From an uncultured Victivallales bacterium (lineage in GTDB: Bacteria > Verrucomicrobiota > Lentisphaeria > Oligosphaerales > JAFGRS01): DNA of 10,314 nt. The number at the start of each line of letters is the position of its first letter. The stretch's first letter is position 1. Under the pieces are notes generated by a model, which was given only the letters and a program-made list of their open reading frames with translations, did not search any database and had not been told where the DNA came from. The position numbers and the translations under genes were made by a program. Where the stretch lies: NCBI GenBank assembly GCA_903834675.1, contig CAILKC010000863.1, forward strand, positions 1 to 10,314, in the 5' to 3' direction. Shown here piece after piece: positions 1-6,862 of the stretch.

Positions 1-64
1 CTACATTTACGCCGACGTCGCATGGTCCGCCCCTTCAGGGCTCAAACCTCGGGGAGGACAGGGA

Positions 65-83
65 CCCAGGGCGTTGCCCTGGG
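65..83. repeat. Perfect hairpin, CCCAGGG family
   Basis: CCCAGGGC at 65-72 and GCCCTGGG at 76-83 are exact reverse complements around a 3-base loop. No T-run follows, so it does not look like an intrinsic terminator. The same CCCAGGG/CCCTGGG core appears in two inverted repeats at 10136-10169 and 10264-10297. Confidence 0.75.
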
Positions 84-121
84 CGCCCGAAACGCCCCTT
101 TGGGGCTGAATACCTCGGCCC

Positions 122-157
122 ATCCTTATTGCACAGGTTGATCCTTATTGCACAGGT
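122..157. repeat. 17-bp direct repeat, 19-bp period
   Basis: ATCCTTATTGCACAGGT occurs exactly at 122-138 and again at 141-157, separated by TG. It is the most AT-rich part of the leader and ends 55 bases before the chosen start of the SGNH gene. It could be a regulatory binding site for the operon or a small slippage duplication. The sequence alone does not decide. Confidence 0.8.
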
Positions 158-212
158 CGCTTTTCTTGACCTTGGACGGCGGGCGTCCGCTACCCGCCAG
201 AGATTGCACCCC

Positions 213-1271
213 ATGAGCCGAACTAACCTCTTGTCCAGGCGCCGGCTGGTCGCGGCGGTGGCGCTGTTGCTGGTTGGGCTTCTCGCCCTCGCGCTGGGCG
301 AAGTCGCCGTCCGGCTCTATGTCCGCTCTACCCGCGGCTCGCTGGCGCTCCAGATGGACCCCGAACTCGGCTGGAAAACACGCCCAGGCTACGATTTCCG
401 CGGAACCCGAGTGAAGGCCACCGGGCAGTCCTACCCGGTGCATCTCACCACCACCCCCGAGGGGTTCAGGCAATGCGACCCCCCAACGCCCGGACGCCCT
501 CGCCTGTTCGTGCTCGGCGACTCGTTTACCCACGCGATGAATGCTTCGGACTCCAAGGCCTTCTTCGCGGTCCTGGGACGCGCTCTTGATTGTGACATCG
601 CCGCCTACGGCTGCAGCGGCTACGGGACCTTGCAGGAGACCATGATCCTCGAGCGCTACCTGCCCCGTATTCAGCCCACGGCCGTGCTCCTCCAATTCTG
701 CTCTAATGACTTCGCTAACAACCACTACCCCACCGAAATCCGCACCGTCAGCAACGTCTTCACTCGGCCCTACTGGGAAGACGGCGCGATACGCTACCGC
801 ATGCCGAAAGCCTGCCGCTGGCTGCGCGAGATCGGCAACCACGGCAGCTACCTCGTCTACTTCCTCTTCAGCCGCGTCGACCTCGTCGTGGCGCGCGTCC
901 GTGGCCCTGGCTCCCCCAGCGACCGCGCTATCTTCAGCGAACCCGAGAGTCCCGCGGTGCGGGTCACAGCGGAACTCCTCGGTAAGTTGAAACAGCGCTG
1001 CGGAGATATTCCGCTGTTCGCGTTCTGCATCGCCGGAGACGCCGAAACCGCGGCCCTGATCGAGAGTTTCCTGACGGTTCAAGGATTGACGGTCATCCCC
1101 GGCATCACCGGCTTGCTCGCCGAACACGATGGGGCTGACCGGGCGCTGCGGGTTCGCAACGACGCGCACTTGAACGAAGACGGCGAAGCCGTGCTGGGGC
1201 AGGCCTTGGCCGCCTGGCTCGGCACTCATGCGAAACCCTGGCGTACCGACAGAGAGGCGAGGGGGCCGTGA
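213..1271 (+). CDS. Membrane-anchored SGNH/GDSL hydrolase-like protein
   Basis: The 352-residue product starts with a basic stretch and one hydrophobic helix (about residues 11-30), which suggests a signal anchor holding a periplasmic or extracytoplasmic domain. An SGNH fold is indicated by GDSF at 102-105 (nucleophile S104), SGYG at 135-138, CSND at 163-166 (block III-type N165) and DAHLN at 317-321 (D317 and H319 as the other triad members). The family contains esterases and O-acetyl transfer or removal enzymes. The substrate here is not readable, but context points to a glycan or its decoration. The frame is open from 129, but ATG 213 is preferred because it puts the hydrophobic helix near the N-terminus. 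The stop overlaps the next start by 4 bases (GTGA), implying translational coupling to the carbamoyltransferase. Such proteins are commonly found next to NodU-type carbamoyltransferases. Confidence 0.85.
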   Translation: MSRTNLLSRRRLVAAVALLLVGLLALALGEVAVRLYVRSTRGSLALQMDPELGWKTRPGYDFRGTRVKATGQSYPVHLTTTPEGFRQCDPPTPGRPRLFVLGDSFTHAMNASDSKAFFAVLGRALDCDIAAYGCSGYGTLQETMILERYLPRIQPTAVLLQFCSNDFANNHYPTEIRTVSNVFTRPYWEDGAIRYRMPKACRWLREIGNHGSYLVYFLFSRVDLVVARVRGPGSPSDRAIFSEPESPAVRVTAELLGKLKQRCGDIPLFAFCIAGDAETAALIESFLTVQGLTVIPGITGLLAEHDGADRALRVRNDAHLNEDGEAVLGQALAAWLGTHAKPWRTDREARGP

Positions 1272-3118
1272 CCTGGATTCTCGGCATTTCGGCATTCTAC
1301 CACGACTCGGCCGCGGCGCTGATCCGCGACGGAGAGATTGTGGCTGCCGCTCAGGAGGAGCGCTTCTCGCGCCTCAAGCATGATCATCACTTCCCGAGCC
1401 AGGCGATCCAGAGTTGCCTCGATATCGGTGGCTGCTCCCCCGCCGATCTTGCCTATATCGTCTTCTACGACAAGCCCTTGCTTAAGTTCGACCGCCTGCT
1501 CGAAACCTATCTGACCTACGCCCCGGCGGGAATCCGCTCCTTCCTCAAAGCCATGCCACTGTGGCTGAAACAGAAACTCCACCTCCACCGGGAAATCCGC
1601 CAGGGGCTCGCCGGCCCCACCCCGGCTAAAATCCTGTTCACCGAACACCATGAAGCCCATGCCGCGGCCGCCTTCTTCCCCTCGCCGTTCGACGAGGCCG
1701 CCCTGATCACCCTGGACGGGGTCGGAGAATGGGCCACCGCCAGCTACGGCCGCGGCCGACAGAACCAGATCGAGCTGCTGGCGGAAATGCGCTTTCCCCA
1801 CAGCCTCGGATTGCTCTATTCGGCCTTCACCTACTACTGCGGCTTCAAGGTCAACTCCGGTGAGTACAAGCTCATGGGCCTGGCGCCCTATGGACAGCCC
1901 AGATACCAGGAGTTGATCTTTCGCCACCTGCTGGATCTCAAGGAGGATGGCTCGTTCCGCCTGGACCTGGACTACTTCAACTACTGCCAGGGCTTGACCA
2001 TGACCAATCGCCGCTTCGACCGCCTCTTCGGCGCCCCCCCGCGGCGAGCCGAGGCCGCGCTCGAGCAACACCACATGGACATCGCCGCATCCATCCAGGC
2101 GGTGACCGAGGAGATTATCCTGCGCCTGGCCCGGCATGTGCGCCGCGAGACGGGCCTGCGCAACCTCTGCCTCTCCGGTGGCGTGGCGCTGAACTGCGTC
2201 GCCAATGGCCGACTCCTCCGCGCCGGCATCTTCGACCGACTCTGGATACAACCCGCGGCCGGCGATGCCGGCAGCGCCGTCGGCGCAGCGCTGTTCGCCT
2301 GGCACCAACTGCTCGAACAGCCCCGGCAAGCCGACAACACCCACGATACACAGCAGGCGTCGCTCCTCGGCCCAGCCTATACCAGCGATCACGTCTGCCG
2401 CGCCCTCGAAGCCCGCGGTGCCGTCTACGAACGCTACCCCCAGGAAGCGCCCCTGCTGCTGGAGACCGCCCGACTGATCGCGGCGGGATGCGTCGTCGGC
2501 TGGTTCCAGGGACGCATGGAGTTCGGGCCGCGGGCCTTGGGCTGCCGCAGTATCCTCGGAGATGCGCGGGACCCCCAGACCCAGGCAAGAATGAACCTGA
2601 AGATTAAGTTCCGCGAATCCTTCCGCCCCTTCGCCCCAGCGGTCTTGATGGATCACGTACACGAACTCTTCGAACTGCAGGAAGAGTCGCCCTACATGCT
2701 CCTGGTCGCGCCGGTTCGCGAGGCGCAACGGCGGCCGCTGACCGACGACGAGCGCCAGACCATGGCCACCGACCCGGATCTGCGCCACCGCGTCAACATC
2801 CCCCGTTCCGACGTGCCCGCGGTCACCCACGTCGACTACTCAGCTCGGGTTCAGACCGTCGACGCCGAACGCCACGGTCGCTTCTACCGCCTCCTGCAGG
2901 CGTTCCGCCAGCTGACCGGACAGCCCCTGCTGGTCAATACCAGTTTCAACATCCGCGGCGAACCCATCGTCTGCACCCCAGAGGATGCCTATCGCTGTTT
3001 CCTGCTGACGGATATGGATGCCCTCGTGATCGAAGACGTCCTGCTGCTGAAAGACAGGCAACCCCCGGCCAGCCTGGCCGAACGGGACGCCTACGCCGCT
3101 TCATTCGCGCCGGATTGA
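1268..3118 (+). CDS. Carbamoyltransferase, NodU/CmcH/SxtI family
   Basis: This 616-residue protein has the full family length and both domains. The N-terminal Kae1-like half begins GISAFYHDSAAAL (6-18) and carries EERFSR (30-35), the metal/ATP-site HHEAH (127-131), SGEYKLMGLAPYG (197-209) and LSGGVALNC (302-310). The C-terminal YrdC-like half has EFGPRALGCRSIL (418-430), FRPFAPAVL (452-460) and VNTSFNIRGEP (556-566). The family moves a carbamoyl group from carbamoyl phosphate, through a carbamoyl-adenylate, to a hydroxyl of a sugar or small molecule (Nod factor, cephem, saxitoxin). In a polysaccharide locus a sugar hydroxyl is the likely acceptor; this is inference. The start is GTG at 1268, inside the GTGA overlap with the SGNH gene. 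The next two genes encode the SxtJ- and SxtK-like membrane proteins that also sit beside SxtI in the saxitoxin cluster. Confidence 0.96.
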   Translation: MTWILGISAFYHDSAAALIRDGEIVAAAQEERFSRLKHDHHFPSQAIQSCLDIGGCSPADLAYIVFYDKPLLKFDRLLETYLTYAPAGIRSFLKAMPLWLKQKLHLHREIRQGLAGPTPAKILFTEHHEAHAAAAFFPSPFDEAALITLDGVGEWATASYGRGRQNQIELLAEMRFPHSLGLLYSAFTYYCGFKVNSGEYKLMGLAPYGQPRYQELIFRHLLDLKEDGSFRLDLDYFNYCQGLTMTNRRFDRLFGAPPRRAEAALEQHHMDIAASIQAVTEEIILRLARHVRRETGLRNLCLSGGVALNCVANGRLLRAGIFDRLWIQPAAGDAGSAVGAALFAWHQLLEQPRQADNTHDTQQASLLGPAYTSDHVCRALEARGAVYERYPQEAPLLLETARLIAAGCVVGWFQGRMEFGPRALGCRSILGDARDPQTQARMNLKIKFRESFRPFAPAVLMDHVHELFELQEESPYMLLVAPVREAQRRPLTDDERQTMATDPDLRHRVNIPRSDVPAVTHVDYSARVQTVDAERHGRFYRLLQAFRQLTGQPLLVNTSFNIRGEPIVCTPEDAYRCFLLTDMDALVIEDVLLLKDRQPPASLAERDAYAASFAPD

Positions 3119-3177
3119 GGCGCGCTATCGCAGGAATGGGTCTGCTAGAACCAGCCCAGGTGGGAAATCAAGGCTCT

Positions 3178-3603
3178 ATGGACGGCATCTATCAGCAGGT
3201 CAACTGGAACCCCGACAACAAGACCTTGCGGCAGTTCTCCTGGGCGGTTGCAGGCGCCCTCACCGTGCCGGGGATCATCCTCGGCTGGCGAGCCCACGGC
3301 GTCGGCGCTATCTCCGTCCTTCTCTGGACCACCGCCGCGCTACTGCTGACCGCGGCCTGTTTCGCCCCGCGGTCCTTGCTCTGGGTCTACCGGGTGTGGC
3401 AGGCCGTCACCGTCCCCATCGGCGCCGCCGTCCAGGTAGCCATGCTCTGCGTCTTCTACTACCTTGTCCTGACCCCCGTGGGCATCGTCCTGCGCTGCCT
3501 GGGGCGCGACCCCCTGCAGCGGCGCTGGGATGCGGCCGCCTCGAGCTACTGGATCGCCTGTACCGCCCGGCGCGACCCCCGTCGGTACTTCCATCCCTAT
3601 TGA
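3178..3603 (+). CDS. SxtJ-family membrane protein
   Basis: The 141-residue product matches the SxtJ pattern I know: NPDNKTLRQF near the N-terminus (11-20), three hydrophobic segments (about 21-38, 43-61 and 80-104), the motif YLVLTPVGIVLRCLGRDPLQ (95-114) and a C-terminal SSYWI...RRDPRRYFHPY ending. It should be an inner-membrane protein with a cytosolic tail. The biochemical role of the family is unknown; it is defined by its place beside SxtI-type carbamoyltransferases. ATG 3178 is chosen because it gives the usual family N-terminus and has AAGG at 3170-3173. The frame is open upstream to TTG 3115, which overlaps the carbamoyltransferase stop as TTGA, and ATG 3136 is a further alternative, so the start is uncertain. 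I see no separate promoter, and co-transcription with the preceding gene is likely. Confidence 0.88.
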   Translation: MDGIYQQVNWNPDNKTLRQFSWAVAGALTVPGIILGWRAHGVGAISVLLWTTAALLLTAACFAPRSLLWVYRVWQAVTVPIGAAVQVAMLCVFYYLVLTPVGIVLRCLGRDPLQRRWDAAASSYWIACTARRDPRRYFHPY

Positions 3604-3672
3604 CTCGGAATCGTGGTTGACGGCCCCCGTTGTCCGTAGCCCTGGTGTTTGAAACGGCGGAGACGGTTCCCC

Positions 3673-3876
3673 ATGGCGGATCGCAATGACCAGCGCCAGC
3701 CCGCGTTCGACAAGATCCAGGAAGAGCCCGGCAGTCTGCTTCGGGAACTGGTGCAGTTCCTGCGACAGCACAAGAAGCTATGGATGCTGCCCCTTATCGT
3801 TCTACTGCTGCTGCTGGGTCTCCTGATCGTCCTCAGCGGCAGCGCGGCAGCCCCGTTCATCTATACCCTGTTCTAG
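3673..3876 (+). CDS. Small SxtK-like membrane protein (DUF5989 type)
   Basis: The 67-residue product has a polar N-terminus, then LLRELVQFLRQHKKLWMLPL (22-41), a single leucine-rich membrane helix (about 38-55) and the ending APFIYTLF (60-67). This LxxFLRxxKKWWLLP, helix, APFIYTLF layout is what I recognise as the tiny SxtK/DUF5989 protein that accompanies SxtJ and the carbamoyltransferase. Its function is unknown; a scaffold or membrane-docking subunit is plausible but inferred. The start is ATG 3673 with GGAG at 3659-3662. TTG 3649 is an in-frame upstream alternative that would add eight residues. It lies 69 bases after the SxtJ gene, and the gap shows no terminator. At this size it could easily be missed by automatic annotation. 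Confidence 0.88.
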   Translation: MADRNDQRQPAFDKIQEEPGSLLRELVQFLRQHKKLWMLPLIVLLLLLGLLIVLSGSAAAPFIYTLF

Positions 3877-3958
3877 CCGCACGCTCGTTTGCCTATCGCC
3901 AGCCACGCGCCGGCGTCATGCGCCCCCCGCCACCGCCCACATGAGGCTACAGCACACC

Positions 3959-4951
3959 ATGACAGATCCAGCCCTCTCCTTCCGCAACCGCAGCGTCCTC
4001 ATTACCGGCGGCCTCGGCTTCATCGGCTCGACCCTCGCCCACCGGCTGGTCGAGTCCGGCGCCCGGGTGACCCTGATCGATAGCCTTAACCCTGACTACG
4101 GCGGCAACCTGTTCAACCTCAAAGGAATCGAAGACAAAGTCCACGCCAATATCTCGGATGTGCGTGATCACCACAGTATGAAGGTCCTCATCCAGGGCCA
4201 AGATTTCCTCTTCAACCTGGCCGGGCAGACCAGCCACATGGACTCCATGCGCGATCCCGAGACCGACCTCGAGATCAACTGCAAGGCCCAGCTCTCTATC
4301 CTCGAGGCCTGCCGACAGTTCAACCCCACCATCCGTGTCGTCTTCGCCAGTACGCGCCAGATGTACGGCCGACCCGACTACTTGCCCGTGGATGAGAAGC
4401 ACCTCCTGCGCCCCGTTGACGTCAATGGCATCAACAAGATGGCCGGTGAATGGTATCACATCCTCTACAATAACGTCTATGGCATCCGCGCCAGCGCCCT
4501 GCGCCTCACCAATACCATCGGACCACGCATGCGGGTGAAAGACGCCCGCCAAACCTTCCTCGGAATCTGGGTGCGGCTGCTCATCGAAGGCAAACCCTTC
4601 GAAGTCTGGGGCGGCGAACAGTTGCGCGATTTCAACGATGTCGACGACGCCGTCGATGCCTTCCTCATCGCCGCTACCCACGACGACGCCTGCGGTCAAG
4701 CCTTCAATCTCGGAGCTCACCCCCCCATCAGCCTCCTCGATACCGCCAAACTGCTGGTCGAGGCCGCCGGCACCGGCCAGTATGTCGTCCGCGAATTCCC
4801 CCCAGAACGCCGCAAAATCGACATCGGCGACTACTACTCCGACTACACCCTCATCCGCCAACGCCTCGGCTGGGAACCCAAAACCCCCCTCAAAGAGGCC
4901 CTCCGCCGTACCGTCGAGTTCTATCGCCAACACCTGAAGCACTATCTGTGA
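3959..4951 (+). CDS. NAD-dependent epimerase/dehydratase (extended SDR), atypical active site
   Basis: The 330-residue product is an extended short-chain dehydrogenase/reductase. GGLGFIGS (17-24) is the Rossmann NAD loop and D41 the acidic residue that favours NAD. FNLAGQTSH (85-93), FASTRQMYG (129-137), LRLTN (181-185) and WGGEQLRDFNDVDDAVDAF are typical of nucleotide-sugar epimerases and 4,6-dehydratases. The usual YxxxK is here NGINK (156-160): the lysine is present but the tyrosine is asparagine (AAT at 4424). The substrate is unknown; a CDP-, GDP-, UDP- or dTDP-sugar is possible. Start 3959 is preferred because TGAGG at 3942-3946 precedes it, while in-frame ATG 3941 has no ribosome-binding site. 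It probably supplies a modified sugar to the cluster, perhaps the substrate of the DegT aminotransferase downstream. Confidence 0.92.
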   Translation: MTDPALSFRNRSVLITGGLGFIGSTLAHRLVESGARVTLIDSLNPDYGGNLFNLKGIEDKVHANISDVRDHHSMKVLIQGQDFLFNLAGQTSHMDSMRDPETDLEINCKAQLSILEACRQFNPTIRVVFASTRQMYGRPDYLPVDEKHLLRPVDVNGINKMAGEWYHILYNNVYGIRASALRLTNTIGPRMRVKDARQTFLGIWVRLLIEGKPFEVWGGEQLRDFNDVDDAVDAFLIAATHDDACGQAFNLGAHPPISLLDTAKLLVEAAGTGQYVVREFPPERRKIDIGDYYSDYTLIRQRLGWEPKTPLKEALRRTVEFYRQHLKHYL

Positions 4952-4982
4952 TGGGGCGCCCCGGATCCTCACGGTCGCGGGG

Positions 4983-5034
4983 TTGACAGCCTAGCGCGAA
5001 TGCGTTACGGTTCCATTGTGGTTCCAAATGGGGA
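4983..5034 (+). promoter_or_regulatory. Toxin-antitoxin promoter, operator repeat and RBS
   Basis: A consensus -35 box TTGACA (4983-4988) is followed after 17 bases by TACGGT (5006-5011), which matches three of six -10 positions. Overlapping and following it, GGTTCCA occurs at 5009-5015 and 5020-5026, an exact direct repeat with an 11-base period, about one helical turn. This is the kind of spacing at which ribbon-helix-helix antitoxins bind cooperatively to repress their own operon. GGGGA at 5030-5034 is the ribosome-binding site, 7 bases before the antitoxin ATG at 5042. Its position fixes that start, because in-frame ATG 5000 would lie inside the promoter. Autoregulation is inferred from the family. 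Confidence 0.7.
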
Positions 5035-5041
5035 TGTTGCC

Positions 5042-5290
5042 ATGCCTACCATCACACTCAAGAACGTGCCGCCTAACCTGCACCGCAAGCTGAAAGACCA
5101 GGCAACGCACAACTTCCGCAGCCTTAACAGCGAGATTCTGGCCTGTCTAACCCAGAGCCTGGAGTCAGGGAGCGGGGACGTGGAGCAGGTCATCGCCGAC
5201 GCGAGGTCTGCGCGGACCGCGCTAGCCGCCCAAGGCGTCTGGGTGACGGACGCCGATATTCGTCGGGCTCGAGACGAAGGGCGCCCATGA
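5042..5290 (+). CDS. FitA/VapB-like ribbon-helix-helix antitoxin
   Basis: The 82-residue product begins MPTITLKNVPPNLHRKLKDQ, a ribbon-helix-helix start with the DNA-contacting beta strand at residues 2-8. RSLNSEILACL (26-36) is the signature second helix of FitA-type antitoxins. The C-terminal tail, including WVTDADIRRARDEGRP (67-82), would be the part that wraps and blocks the partner toxin. It should bind the GGTTCCA repeats just upstream and neutralise the PIN nuclease. Its stop overlaps the toxin start (ATGA, 5287-5290), the standard translational coupling of such pairs. Codon use is less C-biased than in the flanking sugar genes, which suggests a separate origin. Confidence 0.92.
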   Translation: MPTITLKNVPPNLHRKLKDQATHNFRSLNSEILACLTQSLESGSGDVEQVIADARSARTALAAQGVWVTDADIRRARDEGRP

Positions 5291-5709
5291 TCGTTGCTGA
5301 CACTAACCTGATCGTCTACCTCCACCTTCCTGGGCCGTATGGCGACCTGGCGGAAAAGGTGCGCCGGACAGACCCCTGCTGGGTCTCTCCCGGCTTGTGG
5401 CGCAGCGAGTTCCGTAACGTGCTGGTGGGGTGCCTGCGCAACGGGCATCTGGAACTCGCTGCCGCTCTCACGGCCATCTCTCAGGCAGAGTCCCATGTCG
5501 ACAGCGCCGCCTGCCAGGTCCCGTCACGCACGGTCCTGGAACTGGCGCTAACCTCAGGTTGTACCGCCTATGACTGCGAGTTCGTGGCCGTGGCACAAGC
5601 CCTGAACGTGCCCTTGGTTACCAGTGACCAGAAGATACTCAGGAGCTTCCCTGAGACCGCCTTGAGCATGGAGCACTTCCTCAGCCGAGCATCCGGCAAC
5701 AACCCCTAA
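5287..5709 (+). CDS. FitB/VapC-like PIN-domain toxin ribonuclease
   Basis: The 140-residue product is a PIN domain of normal length. The four acidic metal-binding residues are visible: D5 in VADTN, E41 in RSEFRN, D96 in AYDCEF and D114 in TSDQKI. Proteins of this type are Mg-dependent endoribonucleases that cut tRNA, rRNA or mRNA when freed from the antitoxin. The target here cannot be predicted. All catalytic positions are intact, so the pair is probably functional and not a relic. The gene starts within the antitoxin stop codon. Its own stop, TAAGGT at 5707-5712, also contains the Shine-Dalgarno sequence of the next gene, so transcription from the toxin-antitoxin promoter would run straight into the aminotransferase. 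Confidence 0.93.
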   Translation: MIVADTNLIVYLHLPGPYGDLAEKVRRTDPCWVSPGLWRSEFRNVLVGCLRNGHLELAAALTAISQAESHVDSAACQVPSRTVLELALTSGCTAYDCEFVAVAQALNVPLVTSDQKILRSFPETALSMEHFLSRASGNNP

Positions 5710-5716
5710 GGTCACC

Positions 5717-6862
5717 ATGTCAGACACCCCCTTCATTCTCCCCTCCGACCTCAAGGCCAATTATGAGGCCTACAAGGACGAAATCCGCGCCGCCGCCCTG
5801 CGCGTCCTCGACAGCGGCTGGTACATCGGCGGCAAAGAGGTCGAGACCTTCGAACAGGCCTTCGCCCAGTTCGTCGGCACGCCGCACGCTCTCGGCTGTG
5901 CCTCCGGCACCGACGCCATCATCCTGGCCTTGCGCGCCTGCGGCATCGGCCGCGGCGATGTCGTCCTCACCGTCGCCCATACCGCCGTCGCTACCGTGGC
6001 CGCCATCGAACTGGCCGGCGCGACCCCCGCCCTCGTAGACGTCGACCCGGAACGCTTCACCCTCGACCCCGAACGCCTGCGTTCCGCCTGCCGCGCCCTC
6101 GCCGATGGCCGTGCCGGTCGCCTCAAAGCGGTGCTTCCCGTCCACCTCTACGGCCAGCCCGCCGACCTCCCCGCCATCCTCGCCGTGGCCGACGAATTCG
6201 GCCTGGCCGTGATCGAGGACTGTTCCCAGGCCCATGGCGCCCGCCTCAACGGCAGACAGGTGGGCGCCTGGGGACGGGCAGGCACCTTCAGCTTCTACCC
6301 CACCAAGAATCTCGGCGCCCTCGGCGATGGCGGCGCTGTCACCACCGCCGACCCCGGCATCGCAACCCAGTTGCGCTTGCTGCGGGAGTATGGCTGGAAA
6401 GAACGCTACGTCAGCCACCTCGCGGGCATGAACTCGCGCCTCGACCCACTCCAGGCCGCTATGCTTGCCGTCAAGCTCCCCCACCTCGACGCCGAGAACC
6501 ATCGCCGTCAGGCCATCGCCGCCCGCTATACCGCCGCCTTCCGGGGCTCGGCACTGGTGCTGCCGCGTATCTTCCCCGGCGCCGAACCCGTCTACCATCA
6601 GTACGTCGTGCAACACCCCCGCCGCGAGGCCCTGCGACTCTTCCTCAAAGAGCGCGGCATCGGCAGCCTCATCCACTACCCCGTTCCCGTTCACCGGCAG
6701 CCCGCCTACCAGGACCGACTGCCACTGCCCGCCGGCCCTCTGTGCGTCACGGAAGCCGCCTGTGAACGCATCCTCAGCCTCCCCATCCACGGCCAGTTGA
6801 CCAACGAGCAGTGCGACCGCGTCATCCGGGCGGTCACAGAATGGATGGCCCTGCAATCATGA
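5717..6862 (+). CDS. DegT/DnrJ/EryC1/StrS-family PLP sugar aminotransferase
   Basis: The 381-residue product has normal family length. Visible features are the cofactor phosphate-binding GTDAI (64-68), the pyridine-nitrogen aspartate D168 in VIEDCSQAHGA (166-176), and the Schiff-base lysine K197 in FSFYPTKNLGALGDGGAV. HYPVPVH near residues 317-323 is also family-typical. These enzymes transaminate keto nucleotide sugars, usually with glutamate, to amino sugars such as 3- or 4-amino-deoxy-hexoses. The keto sugar here is unknown, but the SDR enzyme upstream is a candidate source. The start is ATG 5717, with its ribosome-binding site inside the toxin stop codon (TAAGG, 5707-5711). The stop overlaps the next gene (ATGA, 6859-6862). 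Confidence 0.95.
   Translation: MSDTPFILPSDLKANYEAYKDEIRAAALRVLDSGWYIGGKEVETFEQAFAQFVGTPHALGCASGTDAIILALRACGIGRGDVVLTVAHTAVATVAAIELAGATPALVDVDPERFTLDPERLRSACRALADGRAGRLKAVLPVHLYGQPADLPAILAVADEFGLAVIEDCSQAHGARLNGRQVGAWGRAGTFSFYPTKNLGALGDGGAVTTADPGIATQLRLLREYGWKERYVSHLAGMNSRLDPLQAAMLAVKLPHLDAENHRRQAIAARYTAAFRGSALVLPRIFPGAEPVYHQYVVQHPRREALRLFLKERGIGSLIHYPVPVHRQPAYQDRLPLPAGPLCVTEAACERILSLPIHGQLTNEQCDRVIRAVTEWMALQS

Larger units (their letters stand above)
1..212. other. Noncoding leader with GC-rich hairpins
   Basis: I see no gene here. The stretch holds several short palindromes: CCTC/GAGG (47-50 with 54-57), a perfect 8-bp stem CCCAGGGC/GCCCTGGG with a 3-base GTT loop (65-83), and GCCCC/GGGGC around TTT (94-106). 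A more AT-rich direct repeat follows at 122-157. The CCCAGGG core recurs in the inverted repeats at the right end of the window, so this may be the edge of a dispersed noncoding repeat. A TTGACC at 166-171 could be a -35 box for the downstream genes, but I find no convincing -10 box at the right spacing. Confidence 0.6.

Noticed and set aside
126..1295. Minus-strand open frame opposite the SGNH gene (389 codons)
   Set aside because: No domain signal. The plus strand carries the GDSF and DAHLN motifs, and this is an antisense shadow of it.
1226..2830. Long open frame on the minus strand opposite the carbamoyltransferase (534 codons)
   Set aside because: It mirrors a gene with clear family motifs. 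In high-GC, C-ending genes the antisense frame is often open. Its Gly/Ala/Glu-rich translation shows no recognisable domain.
4953..4962. GGGGCGCCCC palindrome after the epimerase stop as a terminator
   Set aside because: It is a 10-base self-complementary word with little room for a loop and no T-run after it, so termination is not supported.
3947..4972. Minus-strand open frame opposite the epimerase (341 codons)
   Set aside because: Shadow of a clearly coding plus-strand gene, with low-complexity Val/Glu/Asp-rich translation.
5720..6856. Minus-strand open frame opposite the aminotransferase (378 codons)
   Set aside because: Shadow frame with Gly/Ala-rich translation and no motifs, while the plus strand has K197 and all DegT motifs.
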